A stretch of DNA of 34,358 nt from Candidatus Aminicenantota bacterium (GTDB lineage: Bacteria; Acidobacteriota; Aminicenantia; UBA2199). Of this stretch, positions 15,739 through 24,192 are shown piece by piece (the stretch's first letter is position 1; every line of letters begins with the position of its first letter). Made by a program: the position numbers and the translations under genes. The DNA is taken from contig JAFGSF010000003.1 in the NCBI GenBank assembly GCA_016934745.1, positions 1 to 34,358 on the forward strand. Reading direction: 5' to 3'. The notes under the pieces are model-generated. The model ran no database searches, was not told where the DNA came from, and saw only the letters and a program-made list of their open reading frames with translations.

Positions 15739-18048
15739 ATGCTTAGAAAACTGTCGTGGTTGGTTCTGCTCCTATTAGGCACGCAATTTATCAATGCCGA
15801 AGTCATTGAAGAGATACAAATTGAGGGCAACAAAAAAATTTCCCGTGAAACAGTTCAATTTTACATTAAATCCCGTCCCGGCGGCATTTTTGATGAAGAT
15901 AAATTAAAAGAGGATTTTAAAGTTTTGTGGGAAACGGGATTTTTTGAGAATATCCGCATCGAATCCGATAATGGGCAAAAAGGGAAAATCGTACGTTTCA
16001 TCTTGTCGGAAAATCCCTTGATAGCGTCCGTGGCTTTTAAAAAGAACAAAAAAGTCAAAGAGAGCGATATCAACCAGAAACTGATGGATAACAACGTCTC
16101 GATCCAGCCGTTTTCTTATTACAGTCCGGCCAAAATCCACAGGGCCAAGAAAATCATTACCAACATGCTGCTGGAAAAAGGCTTCAACCAGGCCAGCGTC
16201 ACCATTGATGAAAAAATCGAAAATGGTCAAATTGCACTGACCATCCAGGTTGATTCGGGACCAAAAACCAGGATTCATGACGCGGTTTTCCCTGGTTTGG
16301 ATGAAAAATTGTTGCCCCCGGGTTTTTTGAGCCGGGGCTTGAAAAGCAATCAGCCCCATTCCCTGATTTCCACCATCTTGAGCAAGGATGTTTACAACAA
16401 GGAAAAAATCAACGAGGATTTGGAGGAAGTCCGCCTGAGGCTTCAGCAAAAAGGATATTTGGAAGCCAAGGTAGGAAGCCCCGAAATAAGTTGGGTAACC
16501 CAGAAGACTGTTTTAGGCCAGGTTCAAAAAATGCTTGTGCTCAGCATCCCGGTTGAAATGGGACCACGTTATCTGACCGGAAACATCTCCGTTGAAGGTA
16601 ATAAAATAATTAAAGGCGAATTTTTAAAGAGAATGATATCCCTGCAAAAAGGTAAGGTTTTCGACATAAAAAAAAGGAACGAATCTATCGAGGCCATCCA
16701 GAAGTTTTATGGAAGCCTGGGGTATTTCTATGCCCAGGTGGCACCCCGCGAGAATTTGGATCCGGTCAAGAAAATCGCCGACCTGACCATCAATATCCAG
16801 GAAAATGAAGTGGTTTACCTGGGAAAACTTGAATTTACCGGCAATACCTTCACCAAAGACCATGTGATCCGCCGTGAATGGTTTTTGCGTGAGGGCCGGA
16901 GATTGAACATCAATGCCTTGGAAGATTCCATAAAAAGGATGAAGCAATTGGGGTTGGTCACCATCGAGAAAATGCCGGAAATCAAACCCGATCCCCAGGA
17001 TCCCCAAAAAATCAATATCACGGCCGATGTCAGGGAAGTGAATCGACAAATGATCAATTTCAATGTCGGATACAGCGGTTATGAAGGCTGGTTCCTGGCG
17101 CTGGGTTATTCCACACAAAACTTCCTGGGCATGGGCGAGACCTTTGCATTGAACCTGCAGCAGGGCACCATCGCCCGAACCTACCAGTTTGCTTTTACTG
17201 AGCCTTACTTGTTCAATACCAAGGCCAGTTTCGGCATCGATGTTTCCAAAACCTATTACCGCTATCCCAATCTGTATACCCGGGAAGGGGAGGGCTTCAA
17301 TGTGTCCGCAGCCGCCCGTTTCTGGAAATTCTGGGGCGCCTCGATGGTTTACAGCTGGGAAAATATCGCCATCAGTGAGGTCAATGAAAGCTACGGATTG
17401 AATGCTTTTTATTCCTCTTATTATTCCGAAGGCAAGCGGCTCATTTCGGCTTTCTCCCCGACCATCTATTACTCGACGGTCGATTCGCCGGTTTTTCCGT
17501 CCGCCGGCAGTAAGTTCCTGGCCAGTTATCGCTATACCGGAGGATTCCTGGGCGGTGACATCTATACCCACAAGGTGAAATTGGAAGCGATAAAATTTCT
17601 GCCCTTGTGGAGCAATCATGTGGTTGGTTTGCACGTGGTGTACGAGGGCATCCAGCCGTTCGGGGACAAGGTGCTTCCGTTCTATGAAAAGTACTTCCTG
17701 GGCGGCGAGCGCTCCATTCGCGGTTTCGAGATTTACACGATCAGCCCACGCAACGCGAACGGCGCGGTCATCGGCGGCAATAAATCGCTTTTTTTCAACA
17801 TGGAATATTCCATTCCGGTGGCGCAGCAGTTTTCTTTTGTCTTTTTTTATGATGTGGGTAACACCTATGATATTGGTACTTCGATTAATCTCAAGGATGT
17901 CTACCAGTCGGCCGGTTTGGAGCTGAAGGTATTTGTGCCGATGTTAAACGTTCCATTTCGCCTGATTTTTGCCTATAACCACCGCCTGATAGAGCCGGAT
18001 GCTTCGCATTTTGTCTTCCGTTTTGCCGTGGGACCATCATTTTATTAA
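15739..18048 (+). CDS. bamA: Outer membrane protein assembly factor BamA
   Basis: BamA is the central insertase for outer-membrane beta-barrel proteins. The 769-residue protein has a signal peptide (LRKLSWLVLLLLGTQFINA, cleavage near residue 20), then POTRA repeats beginning EVIEEIQIEGNKKISRETVQ; further POTRA-type segments such as LTGNISVEGNKIIKGEFLK and YLGKLEFTGNTFTKDHVIRREW are visible, consistent with five. The barrel follows (from about residue 430) with the conserved loop-6 motif, here GGERSIRGFE (IRGF for VRGF), and the end RFAVGPSFY finishes in the aromatic residue expected of a beta-signal. The frame is open from 15679, but ATG 15739 starts the signal peptide and has GAGG upstream. 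It heads an envelope operon with skp/ompH 20 bases downstream. Confidence 0.95.
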   Translation: MLRKLSWLVLLLLGTQFINAEVIEEIQIEGNKKISRETVQFYIKSRPGGIFDEDKLKEDFKVLWETGFFENIRIESDNGQKGKIVRFILSENPLIASVAFKKNKKVKESDINQKLMDNNVSIQPFSYYSPAKIHRAKKIITNMLLEKGFNQASVTIDEKIENGQIALTIQVDSGPKTRIHDAVFPGLDEKLLPPGFLSRGLKSNQPHSLISTILSKDVYNKEKINEDLEEVRLRLQQKGYLEAKVGSPEISWVTQKTVLGQVQKMLVLSIPVEMGPRYLTGNISVEGNKIIKGEFLKRMISLQKGKVFDIKKRNESIEAIQKFYGSLGYFYAQVAPRENLDPVKKIADLTINIQENEVVYLGKLEFTGNTFTKDHVIRREWFLREGRRLNINALEDSIKRMKQLGLVTIEKMPEIKPDPQDPQKINITADVREVNRQMINFNVGYSGYEGWFLALGYSTQNFLGMGETFALNLQQGTIARTYQFAFTEPYLFNTKASFGIDVSKTYYRYPNLYTREGEGFNVSAAARFWKFWGASMVYSWENIAISEVNESYGLNAFYSSYYSEGKRLISAFSPTIYYSTVDSPVFPSAGSKFLASYRYTGGFLGGDIYTHKVKLEAIKFLPLWSNHVVGLHVVYEGIQPFGDKVLPFYEKYFLGGERSIRGFEIYTISPRNANGAVIGGNKSLFFNMEYSIPVAQQFSFVFFYDVGNTYDIGTSINLKDVYQSAGLELKVFVPMLNVPFRLIFAYNHRLIEPDASHFVFRFAVGPSFY

Positions 18049-18068
18049 TAATCAATAAGGAGATTTGC

Positions 18069-18587
18069 ATGAAAAAGATTTTAGTTGTGATTTTTACGTT
18101 GTTGGCCTTGACTGCTTTCATTCACGCGGAATTGAAAATCGGTATTATCAATCCTCAGGCCGTTCTGCAGAATTCGGTCAAGGGCAAACAAGTCATCGAA
18201 AGGCTGCGTACACTCAATATTTCCAAGCAAAAAAAGTATGAAACCTTGCAGAAGGACATCGATGCTTTGGAAAAAGAGATTCTTTCGCCTGCCTTGAACC
18301 AGGAAACCCGTGATAAAAAAAGCATGGATTTACAAAACAAGCGCACCGAAATCAAGCGTTTTGCCGAGGATGCCCAGAAAGAAAGCATGGCCACTCAGCA
18401 AAAGGAATTCGAGAACTTGCAGCGTGAATTGATGCCCATTATTGAAAAGATCGCCAAGGCTGGGGGCTTTTCATTGGTCTTTGACCTAAACACGGCCGGC
18501 GTGACCTACTTTGATCCCACGATTGATATTACCAATGAAGTCATCAAGGCATATGACGCCCAGGCTGCCAGCGCCGTTAAAAAATGA
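18069..18587 (+). CDS. skp: Periplasmic chaperone of the OmpH/Skp family
   Basis: Skp-type chaperones hold unfolded outer-membrane proteins in the periplasm on their way to BamA. The 172-residue protein has a signal peptide (KKILVVIFTLLALTAFIHA), the family start ELKIGIINPQAVLQNSVKGKQ, a long charged coiled coil (about residues 45-125, many K, E and Q), and the closing strand GGFSLVFDLNTAGVTYFDPTIDITNEVIKAYD. AAGGAG precedes the ATG. It follows bamA by 20 bases and overlaps fabZ in ATGA, the usual bamA-skp arrangement. Confidence 0.93.
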   Translation: MKKILVVIFTLLALTAFIHAELKIGIINPQAVLQNSVKGKQVIERLRTLNISKQKKYETLQKDIDALEKEILSPALNQETRDKKSMDLQNKRTEIKRFAEDAQKESMATQQKEFENLQRELMPIIEKIAKAGGFSLVFDLNTAGVTYFDPTIDITNEVIKAYDAQAASAVKK

Positions 18588-19018
18588 ATCGGATTTTAAC
18601 TATTGAAGATATAAAAAAAATCCTGCCGCACCGCTATCCTTTTTTACTGGTGGATCGGGTGACGGAAATCAACGGTGAAAAATCGATCAAAGGTTATAAA
18701 AACGTCACTGGCAATGAAGAATTTTTCATGGGGCATTTTCCCGGTAATCCGGTGATGCCCGGGGTGCTGGTGATTGAAGCGATGGCCCAGTTGGGTGCCG
18801 TGTTGCTGATGCAGAGATTCATCAATCAGAAAGTCTATGCATATTTTGCCGGTATAGAGAAGGCCCGTTTTAAAAAGCCCGTTGTTCCCGGTGACCGGCT
18901 TGATATGGAAGCGCTGGTATTGCGGGATCGCGGGAAATTTGCCGTAATCGAGGGCAAGGCTTTCGTCGACGGTCAATTAGCCGTCGAAGCCGTCCTGATG
19001 TGCATGGTGACCGAGTGA
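18584..19018 (+). CDS. fabZ: 3-hydroxyacyl-[acyl-carrier-protein] dehydratase FabZ
   Basis: FabZ dehydrates beta-hydroxyacyl-ACP in fatty-acid elongation. The 144-residue hot-dog protein has LPHRYPFLLVDRV (residues 14-26) and the active-site helix GHFPGNPVMPGVLVIEAMAQ with His51 and Glu65. The start overlaps the skp stop in ATGA and the stop overlaps the lpxA start, so translation is coupled on both sides. Co-location with lpxA is standard because both draw on beta-hydroxyacyl-ACP. In many bacteria lpxD sits between skp and fabZ; here it is absent. Confidence 0.97.
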   Translation: MNRILTIEDIKKILPHRYPFLLVDRVTEINGEKSIKGYKNVTGNEEFFMGHFPGNPVMPGVLVIEAMAQLGAVLLMQRFINQKVYAYFAGIEKARFKKPVVPGDRLDMEALVLRDRGKFAVIEGKAFVDGQLAVEAVLMCMVTE

Positions 19019-19821
19019 GCGCCAAGGCGATCCATCCAACCGCCAGCATCAGTCCAAAAGCGCAACTGGGGAAAGATGTCCAGGTGGACGCTTATGCGGT
19101 CATCGGCGCCGGCGTGCGCATTGGCGACCGCACCATGGTCAAGCACCACGCCACCATTGACCAGAACACACGGATTGGCGAGGATTGCCTGATCTTCCCC
19201 TTTTCTTCCCTGGGTACGGATCCCCAGGATGTAACGTACAAGGGGGAAGAGACGTTTGTCCATATTGGCGATCGCAACATCATCCGTGAATTTACCACCA
19301 TCAATCGCGGAACCGTCAAGGGCGGCGGTTATACGCGCCTGGGCAACGATAACTACCTGATGGCCTACGCCCATGTCGCCCACGACTGCCAAATCGGCAG
19401 CCATGTCATCCTGAGCAACAATGCCACGCTGGCCGGGCACGTGGAGATCGGTGACTATGCCGTGCTCAGCGGCTTCTGCGCCGTCCACCAATTCGTACGC
19501 ATCGGCCGCAATGCCTATATTGGCGGTTACAGCGTGGTTTGCCAGGATGTTTTGCCATTCGCCAAAGTAGCCCAAACTCGTGAATCATTCAGTTTTTACG
19601 GACCGAATTCCATCGGTATGATGCGCAATGGCTTCAGCCGCGAGTTTATTGAAAACATCAAGGATATATTTCACATCATCTACCGTTCGGATTTAAACAC
19701 CACCCAGGCCGTCAAAAAGATCAGTGAGGATCACCACGGTGCGGATGAAAGCCAGGTCATCATCGATTTTATCAGCAAGACCAAAAGGGGAATTTTAAAG
19801 AATTTCCGCCAGGATGGCTGA
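19015..19821 (+). CDS. lpxA: Acyl-ACP--UDP-N-acetylglucosamine O-acyltransferase LpxA
   Basis: LpxA carries out the first step of lipid A synthesis, moving a beta-hydroxyacyl chain from ACP to the 3-position of UDP-GlcNAc (or its 3-amino analogue). The 268-residue protein starts with left-handed beta-helix hexapeptide repeats (AIHPTASISPKAQLGKDVQ, then VGIGDR-like turns), has the family segments DPQDVTYKGEETFVHIGDRNIIREF and HVAHDCQIGSHVILSNNATLAGHVEIGDYA, and a C-terminal helical domain starting PNSIGMMRNGFSREFI. The GTG at 19015 overlapping the fabZ stop (GTGA) gives the expected N-terminus; the GTG at 19000 would add five residues. It overlaps lpxI by eight bases. Confidence 0.95.
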   Translation: MSAKAIHPTASISPKAQLGKDVQVDAYAVIGAGVRIGDRTMVKHHATIDQNTRIGEDCLIFPFSSLGTDPQDVTYKGEETFVHIGDRNIIREFTTINRGTVKGGGYTRLGNDNYLMAYAHVAHDCQIGSHVILSNNATLAGHVEIGDYAVLSGFCAVHQFVRIGRNAYIGGYSVVCQDVLPFAKVAQTRESFSFYGPNSIGMMRNGFSREFIENIKDIFHIIYRSDLNTTQAVKKISEDHHGADESQVIIDFISKTKRGILKNFRQDG

Positions 19822-20623
19822 CACAATCGGATTTATCGCCGGGGAGTCCCAACTACCCTTGCTGGCCGTCCGCGCCGCGCGCCGACAAGGAAAAAAAATC
19901 ATTGTCGCTGCCATCAAGAACTTGGCCGTCCCAGAATTGGCTGTTGAAGCCGACGCCTGGGCTGAGTTTTCAATCGGCCAGTTAGGCGCGGTCATCCGCT
20001 TTTTCAGGAAGTATGATGTGCATCAGGCCCTGATGGTCGGGCGGGTAAATCATGCCGCGATATTTTCCATTTGGAAGGCGGACGGTCAATTTATTCGTTT
20101 TCTGGCCAAGGTCAAAGATAAAACAACTACCTCGCTGCTGGCCACGTTGGCTGATTATTTTTCGGGCGCCGGTATTGAGATTATCGATTCCACCTTTTTT
20201 TTACGGGATTATCTGGTGGCAGCAAAAAACTATACTCCACGGCACAAAATCGGCAAGAACCTGGCATTGGACATTGAATTCGGCTGGGAAAAAGCTTGGG
20301 GAATCGCAGGGTTGGATATCGGGCAGACCATTTGCGTGAAAAACCGCGCCGTGGTGGCCGTTGAAGCGATGGAGGGTACCGATCGCGCCATTGCACGGGC
20401 GGCGGAAATAGCCGGTCCCGGTCTGGTCGTGATCAAGGTGAGCCGGCCCAACCATGATATGCGCTTCGATGTGCCGGTAGCCGGCTTGTCGACCATGAAC
20501 CTTTTGCATACGTATCGGGCTGCGGCTTTCGTACTGGAAGCGGACAAAACACTGATGCTGGATCAGCCGCAGATCATCGCCCTGGCCCAGAAAGCCAAAA
20601 TTCTCTTGATGGGGAAAAAATGA
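19814..20623 (+). CDS. lpxI: UDP-2,3-diacylglucosamine pyrophosphatase LpxI
   Basis: LpxI hydrolyses UDP-2,3-diacylglucosamine to lipid X and UMP and replaces LpxH in many non-gamma-proteobacterial diderms. The 269-residue protein begins MADTIGFIAGESQLPLLAVRAARRQGKK, the typical LpxI N-terminal domain, and carries the DUF1009 C-terminal domain with EFGWEKAWGIAGLDIGQTICVKNRAVVAVEAMEGTD and RPNHDMRFDVPVAGLSTM. It overlaps lpxA by eight bases and the next gene in ATGA. LpxB, which condenses lipid X with the LpxI substrate, is not in the window. Confidence 0.95.
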   Translation: MADTIGFIAGESQLPLLAVRAARRQGKKIIVAAIKNLAVPELAVEADAWAEFSIGQLGAVIRFFRKYDVHQALMVGRVNHAAIFSIWKADGQFIRFLAKVKDKTTTSLLATLADYFSGAGIEIIDSTFFLRDYLVAAKNYTPRHKIGKNLALDIEFGWEKAWGIAGLDIGQTICVKNRAVVAVEAMEGTDRAIARAAEIAGPGLVVIKVSRPNHDMRFDVPVAGLSTMNLLHTYRAAAFVLEADKTLMLDQPQIIALAQKAKILLMGKK

Positions 20624-21537
20624 AAATAGGTGTCATCGGAACCGGTGCCATGGGGGGCAATCATCTGCGCGTGCTGCGTTCAATTCCGCAATTTCAGATT
20701 ACCTGCGCGGTGGATCTGGACCCGGCCAACCTGGACCGGGCTTGCCAGGATCTGGCCATTGAAAAATTGACCGATTTCCGAAAAGCTCTGCCGCTCGTGG
20801 ACGCGGTCATGGTATCCACACCGACCGTGGAACATTTTAGGGTGTGCCGGTTTTTTTTGGAAAACGGCAAGCATGTCCTGGTTGAAAAACCGATTTGCAA
20901 AACCCTTGACGAGGCTGATCGGCTGATTGACATCAGTGATCAAAAAAAGCGGGTCCTGGCTGTCGGGCACTTGGAACGGTTCAACCCGGCGGTTGAGTAT
21001 ATTCAAGATTTGGTTGAAAAACCGCGTTTTATCGAGATCCAACGTTTGGGTTCATTTTCCCCACGCTCGCTGGATATCGATGTTATTCTCGACTTGATGA
21101 TTCACGACCTGGATATCATATTGCAATGGGACCGTAGCGGTGTCAAGGAGATCCGCGCCTGCGGCATCCCGGTTATTTCCAGGCAGATCGACATCGCCAA
21201 TGTCCGCCTGGAGTTCAATTCGGGACTGGTGGCCAACTTGACCGCCAGCCGCGTATCGCAGGGCCGGACCCGCAAATTGCGGATTTTTCAGAAAGACCTG
21301 TATATGTCCGCGGACTACAAGGACCGCAGCGTAAAAACGATTCAGTTGCTGGGCGGCCAGATCAGGGAGAACATCCCGCAAATTCCGAGCGTCGAGCCCC
21401 TGTACAATCTGTGGCAGAATTTTTTAAAATCCATTGCCGATGGCGTTCCATGCAATGTCAGCGGTCGTGACGGCCGCGCCGCACTGCAACTGGCCCTGGA
21501 AATATCCGCTGCCATCGTCCCGGTTCTGGATGCTTGA
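20620..21537 (+). CDS. Gfo/Idh/MocA-family NAD(P)-dependent oxidoreductase, possibly GnnA-like
   Basis: The 305-residue protein has an N-terminal Rossmann domain (MKIGVIGTGAMGGNHLRVL) and the family signature HVLVEKPICKTLDEADRLI (EKP motif near residue 92), followed by AVGHLERFNPAVEYI and a C-terminal alpha/beta domain with MIHDLDIILQW carrying the conserved HD. Its place between lpxI and the serine hydrolase in a lipid A operon suggests sugar-nucleotide oxidation. GnnA, a family member that oxidises UDP-GlcNAc at C3 for the 3-amino lipid A sugar, is the nearest functional idea, but its partner aminotransferase GnnB is absent from the window. Closely similar dehydrogenases follow lpxI in several phyla with unknown roles. 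Confidence 0.85.
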   Translation: MKIGVIGTGAMGGNHLRVLRSIPQFQITCAVDLDPANLDRACQDLAIEKLTDFRKALPLVDAVMVSTPTVEHFRVCRFFLENGKHVLVEKPICKTLDEADRLIDISDQKKRVLAVGHLERFNPAVEYIQDLVEKPRFIEIQRLGSFSPRSLDIDVILDLMIHDLDIILQWDRSGVKEIRACGIPVISRQIDIANVRLEFNSGLVANLTASRVSQGRTRKLRIFQKDLYMSADYKDRSVKTIQLLGGQIRENIPQIPSVEPLYNLWQNFLKSIADGVPCNVSGRDGRAALQLALEISAAIVPVLDA

Positions 21538-22609
21538 ACAGTTCATCCGCAGCCGGATCGAAAAAAAAATACTCCCCGGTCTCTCCATCCTGGTTGTTGA
21601 CAGCGGCGATATTCTCCTGGAGCGCCACTATGGAAACCAGGCCGTTTGGCCTGAAACGGAGCCGTTGGCCGCTGACGCGTTATACGATCTGGCGTCACTG
21701 ACCAAGCCCCTGGTCACCGCCTTTATGGCCGTTTATCTACTGGAAAAAAAACAGTGGCAACTGGGGGATGACGTGAAACGATTTCTCCCAGCCTTTCCCT
21801 TGTCAATTACCTTGGAGCAGTTACTGACTCACAGTTCTGGTTTGCCGCCCTGGCATCCCTTCTATTTGTATCGGCCGCTCGGCGATATGGCCCAGATCGC
21901 CGCACTGGATAAAATTGTCGCCGCGGGTACGCACGTGATCTATTCCGATGTCGGTTATATGCTGTTGCGACTGCTGCTGGAAAAAACGGTCGGTCTCGAA
22001 TTCAAACAAATGGCGGAAACGATTATTTTCGGACCGCTCAAATTGCGAAACACGTTCTTTCTGGTTCCAAATAAAGAGAAAATGCGCTGCGCGCCGACGG
22101 AGATCGGCAATGGATATGAAAAGAAATTGTGTGGGAGGGAGCATGCGCAGGCGGCGGCCGGTTTCTCCTGGCGGACCACGCTGCTGCGCGGTGACGTGCA
22201 TGACGCCAATTCATATTATGCCGGCGGCAGCGCCGGCAATGCCGGTTTGTTTGCCAGCGCCCGTGATTTGCATATCATCGGCCGCGAATTTTTTCCGGAA
22301 ACGGCAACCTTGCTCAAGGCCGATTCCATAAAGATGTTCTGGCAGAACCGTACGCCCTGGAGCGCGCTGCACCGCTCGATCGGTTTCAAGTTGAATTCGT
22401 CGCGTCCGACCTCCGGCGGCAGTGCCTTGTCCCGGAAGGCCATTGGCCATAACGGCTTTACCGGCACGTCGCTGTGGCTTGAGCCGGAAAAGCAAAGGCA
22501 GTGGATCTTATTGAGCAACCGCATCCATCCCCGGGTAAAAAAAGTGAATTTTGACGTCACGCGCAGAAAATTGCATGAATTGCTTAAAGTCGAATTGAAT
22601 CTGCTGTAA
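21530..22609 (+). CDS. Serine hydrolase of the beta-lactamase/penicillin-binding (class C-like) family
   Basis: The 359-residue protein has the serine-acyl enzyme motifs: S56-x-x-K59 in DLASLTKPLV, Y138-S-D in HVIYSDVGYMLLR (the YxN motif with Asp), and HNGFTGTS in place of the KTG box, as in esterase and peptidase members of the family. LEQLLTHSSGLP near residue 95-106 is also typical. There is no signal peptide, so it appears cytosolic, which argues against a beta-lactamase role. The frame is open from 21434, but ATG 21530 overlaps the previous stop (ATGCTTGA) and gives a normal start. It ends the envelope operon. The substrate is unknown; an esterase acting on acylated envelope precursors is only a guess. 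Confidence 0.88.
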   Translation: MLEQFIRSRIEKKILPGLSILVVDSGDILLERHYGNQAVWPETEPLAADALYDLASLTKPLVTAFMAVYLLEKKQWQLGDDVKRFLPAFPLSITLEQLLTHSSGLPPWHPFYLYRPLGDMAQIAALDKIVAAGTHVIYSDVGYMLLRLLLEKTVGLEFKQMAETIIFGPLKLRNTFFLVPNKEKMRCAPTEIGNGYEKKLCGREHAQAAAGFSWRTTLLRGDVHDANSYYAGGSAGNAGLFASARDLHIIGREFFPETATLLKADSIKMFWQNRTPWSALHRSIGFKLNSSRPTSGGSALSRKAIGHNGFTGTSLWLEPEKQRQWILLSNRIHPRVKKVNFDVTRRKLHELLKVELNLL

Positions 22610-22773
22610 TCAAGCCTGAGCGGACGACGGCCATGATTTTTTTTACTTTTTGCAGGTTATTGCAATTTCAATAAAATATGATTACACTCCAATCATGGGA
22701 AAAGCATCATCGGATAATTCGGGAGACCTCATCATGATGATGTGTGAATTTCCCGTCAATTTAGGAGGTGAAA

Positions 22774-23379
22774 ATGCATTTCATCAAACAACACCGGCGC
22801 GGGATCGCCCTGGTCGTGGCCTTTGCCTTTTTCTGGCTGATTCAGGTGGGGAGCTTGCCACTGCCGGCCGAATCGGAGTCGTCCCAGCCGACGGATGTCA
22901 GTGTCCAAGCTGATTCCCAGCCCGGAGCCATCGAGCATATTTCGGCACCCACCCCCCGCGCGGCCAGGAAAAGCCCCCTGCTGCCGATTCTGCTCGGTGT
23001 GGGCCTTCTCGCCACCGCCGCCGTCGTGGTGTATTTTTTCGTCTTGAAACATTATGACATCCGTGGTTCCTGGAATACCCAGATTACCTGGGTAGGAGGG
23101 TGGATTGATGATCCCGTCATCACCTTTAGCGGTACCAAGAAATCGGGCACCCTCACCTCCACCTATGATGATACCGGCACGTATACGGTAGACGGCAAGA
23201 ACGTTAGCTGGAGATTCGACTGGGATCCCACCTTTGTCTGGACCGGAACATTTACCGACAAGGATTCCATGAGCGGGACCATCAACTGGGATGGTGATAC
23301 AGCCACCTGGACAGCCACGCGGGTCGGGGCGGCGACATCCGTACCCCAACACGGGTCCTGGAAAAAACCGAGCCGCTAA
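22774..23379 (+). CDS. Membrane-anchored protein with a C-terminal beta-rich domain, function unknown
   Basis: The 201-residue protein has an N-terminal hydrophobic segment after basic residues (about residues 10-31, IALVVAFAFFWLIQVGSLPLPA), which may be a signal peptide, a Ser/Pro/Ala-rich linker, and a second membrane helix (about residues 67-90, LLPILLGVGLLATAAVVVYFFVL). The rest is a beta-rich domain with many W, G, T and D: IRGSWNTQITW, FSGTKKSGTLT, TYTVDGKNVSWRFDWD, MSGTINWDGDTATWTATRV. This pattern suggests a small lipocalin-like or barrel domain, but no family is certain. GGAGG five bases before ATG 22774 decides the start. It is a single gene bounded by non-coding gaps of about 150 bases. 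Confidence 0.8.
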   Translation: MHFIKQHRRGIALVVAFAFFWLIQVGSLPLPAESESSQPTDVSVQADSQPGAIEHISAPTPRAARKSPLLPILLGVGLLATAAVVVYFFVLKHYDIRGSWNTQITWVGGWIDDPVITFSGTKKSGTLTSTYDDTGTYTVDGKNVSWRFDWDPTFVWTGTFTDKDSMSGTINWDGDTATWTATRVGAATSVPQHGSWKKPSR

Positions 23380-23400
23380 GGTTTCCGGCCGTCCGCCACA

Positions 23401-23421
23401 CTGCCGCCTGTGCCGCGGCAG
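23401..23421. other. GC-rich hairpin between convergent genes
   Basis: CTGCCGC (23401-23407) and GCGGCAG (23415-23421) form a perfect seven-pair stem with a seven-base loop, 22 bases after the preceding stop codon. There is no T tract, so it is not a classic terminator; it may stabilise the 3' end or aid Rho-dependent ending of the converging transcripts. Otherwise the gap 23380-23526 holds nothing I can recognise. Confidence 0.3.
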
Positions 23422-23526
23422 AGAAAGTGCAGAGGGGCTTCAAAAGCCAATGGAGTCATCTACGCTAAAATGAAATAGTCCTGTGAGGCGATTAATCGGA
23501 ATTCATGGCTTGGATACGATCGCGGT

Positions 23527-24063
23527 CTATTTTAAAACAGCGGGTTTGGACTTGCCGGTTTTTGGTTTGCGTCTTTCCTGCTTGGCTAGGCGGGCTATTT
23601 CCTGAAAATGCTGCTTGTATTTCAGGTTAGGTGGGATCAGTTGCGCTTCGCTCAACCCGGCGCGTAAAATGATTTCATTGAGCATGCGCCCGTCGCTCAG
23701 GTATACGTAGCCCAGCAGACGTGAGAAACGATCCCGTTTTTGCACGTCGAATTCGATCCATATCTGGCTGCCGTACTGCAAATATTTTTTTACGAACTCC
23801 CGGCCGGCCAGGCCGCGGTTGATGACAATGGCCGGCGTTGTGGAATTTTTCAGGGCCTTCTCATACACCCGGTCGTTCATCGTGGTTTCAGGCATATCGA
23901 TGCCCAGCAGCTTGATCTCCTCCCACTTGCCCTGGTAAAGAATGGTCAAGGTGTCGCCGGTGATGATGCGCATGACGCGGGCCGGTTCTTTTATAATGGG
24001 TGTTGCTTCCAAGCCGGCTGCAAAAAACATGGTGGCCATTAAACCCATGGCGACGGTTTTCAT
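23527..24063 (-). CDS. Exported thermonuclease-like (SNase-fold) nuclease
   Basis: The 178-residue protein has a signal peptide (KTVAMGLMATMFFAAGLEA) and a staphylococcal-nuclease OB-fold domain: ITGDTLTILYQGKWEEIKLLGIDMPET, then WIEFDVQKRDRFSRLLGYVYLSDGRMLNEIIL, and a basic lysine-rich tail. Aligned by eye to S. aureus nuclease, the catalytic Asp40/Glu43 positions and Arg87 (in DRFSR) are present, while Arg35 is replaced by lysine (IKLLGID). An insertion of about 20 residues follows the PET motif. Activity is therefore likely but not assured. AAGGAGG lies five bases before ATG 24063. The upstream region is very AT-rich and has TATAAT at 24104-24099 on this strand without a good -35. Confidence 0.88.
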   Translation of the reverse strand: MKTVAMGLMATMFFAAGLEATPIIKEPARVMRIITGDTLTILYQGKWEEIKLLGIDMPETTMNDRVYEKALKNSTTPAIVINRGLAGREFVKKYLQYGSQIWIEFDVQKRDRFSRLLGYVYLSDGRMLNEIILRAGLSEAQLIPPNLKYKQHFQEIARLAKQERRKPKTGKSKPAVLK

Positions 24064-24192
24064 GACGCCTCCTTGATTATTCCTGGAGTGATGTCCTTAT
24101 TATAATACAATTTATAACATATTTGCTATATAAATCTTCACAAGAATGAAAACAAATGAAATGATTCATTGCCGGCTCATTGCCCATGCAGC

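Noticed and set aside
23186..23200. TACGGTAGACGGC inside the gene at 22774 as another copy of the intergenic repeat
   Set aside because: It encodes TVDGK in frame within a beta strand and lacks the inverted partner; chance similarity is more likely.
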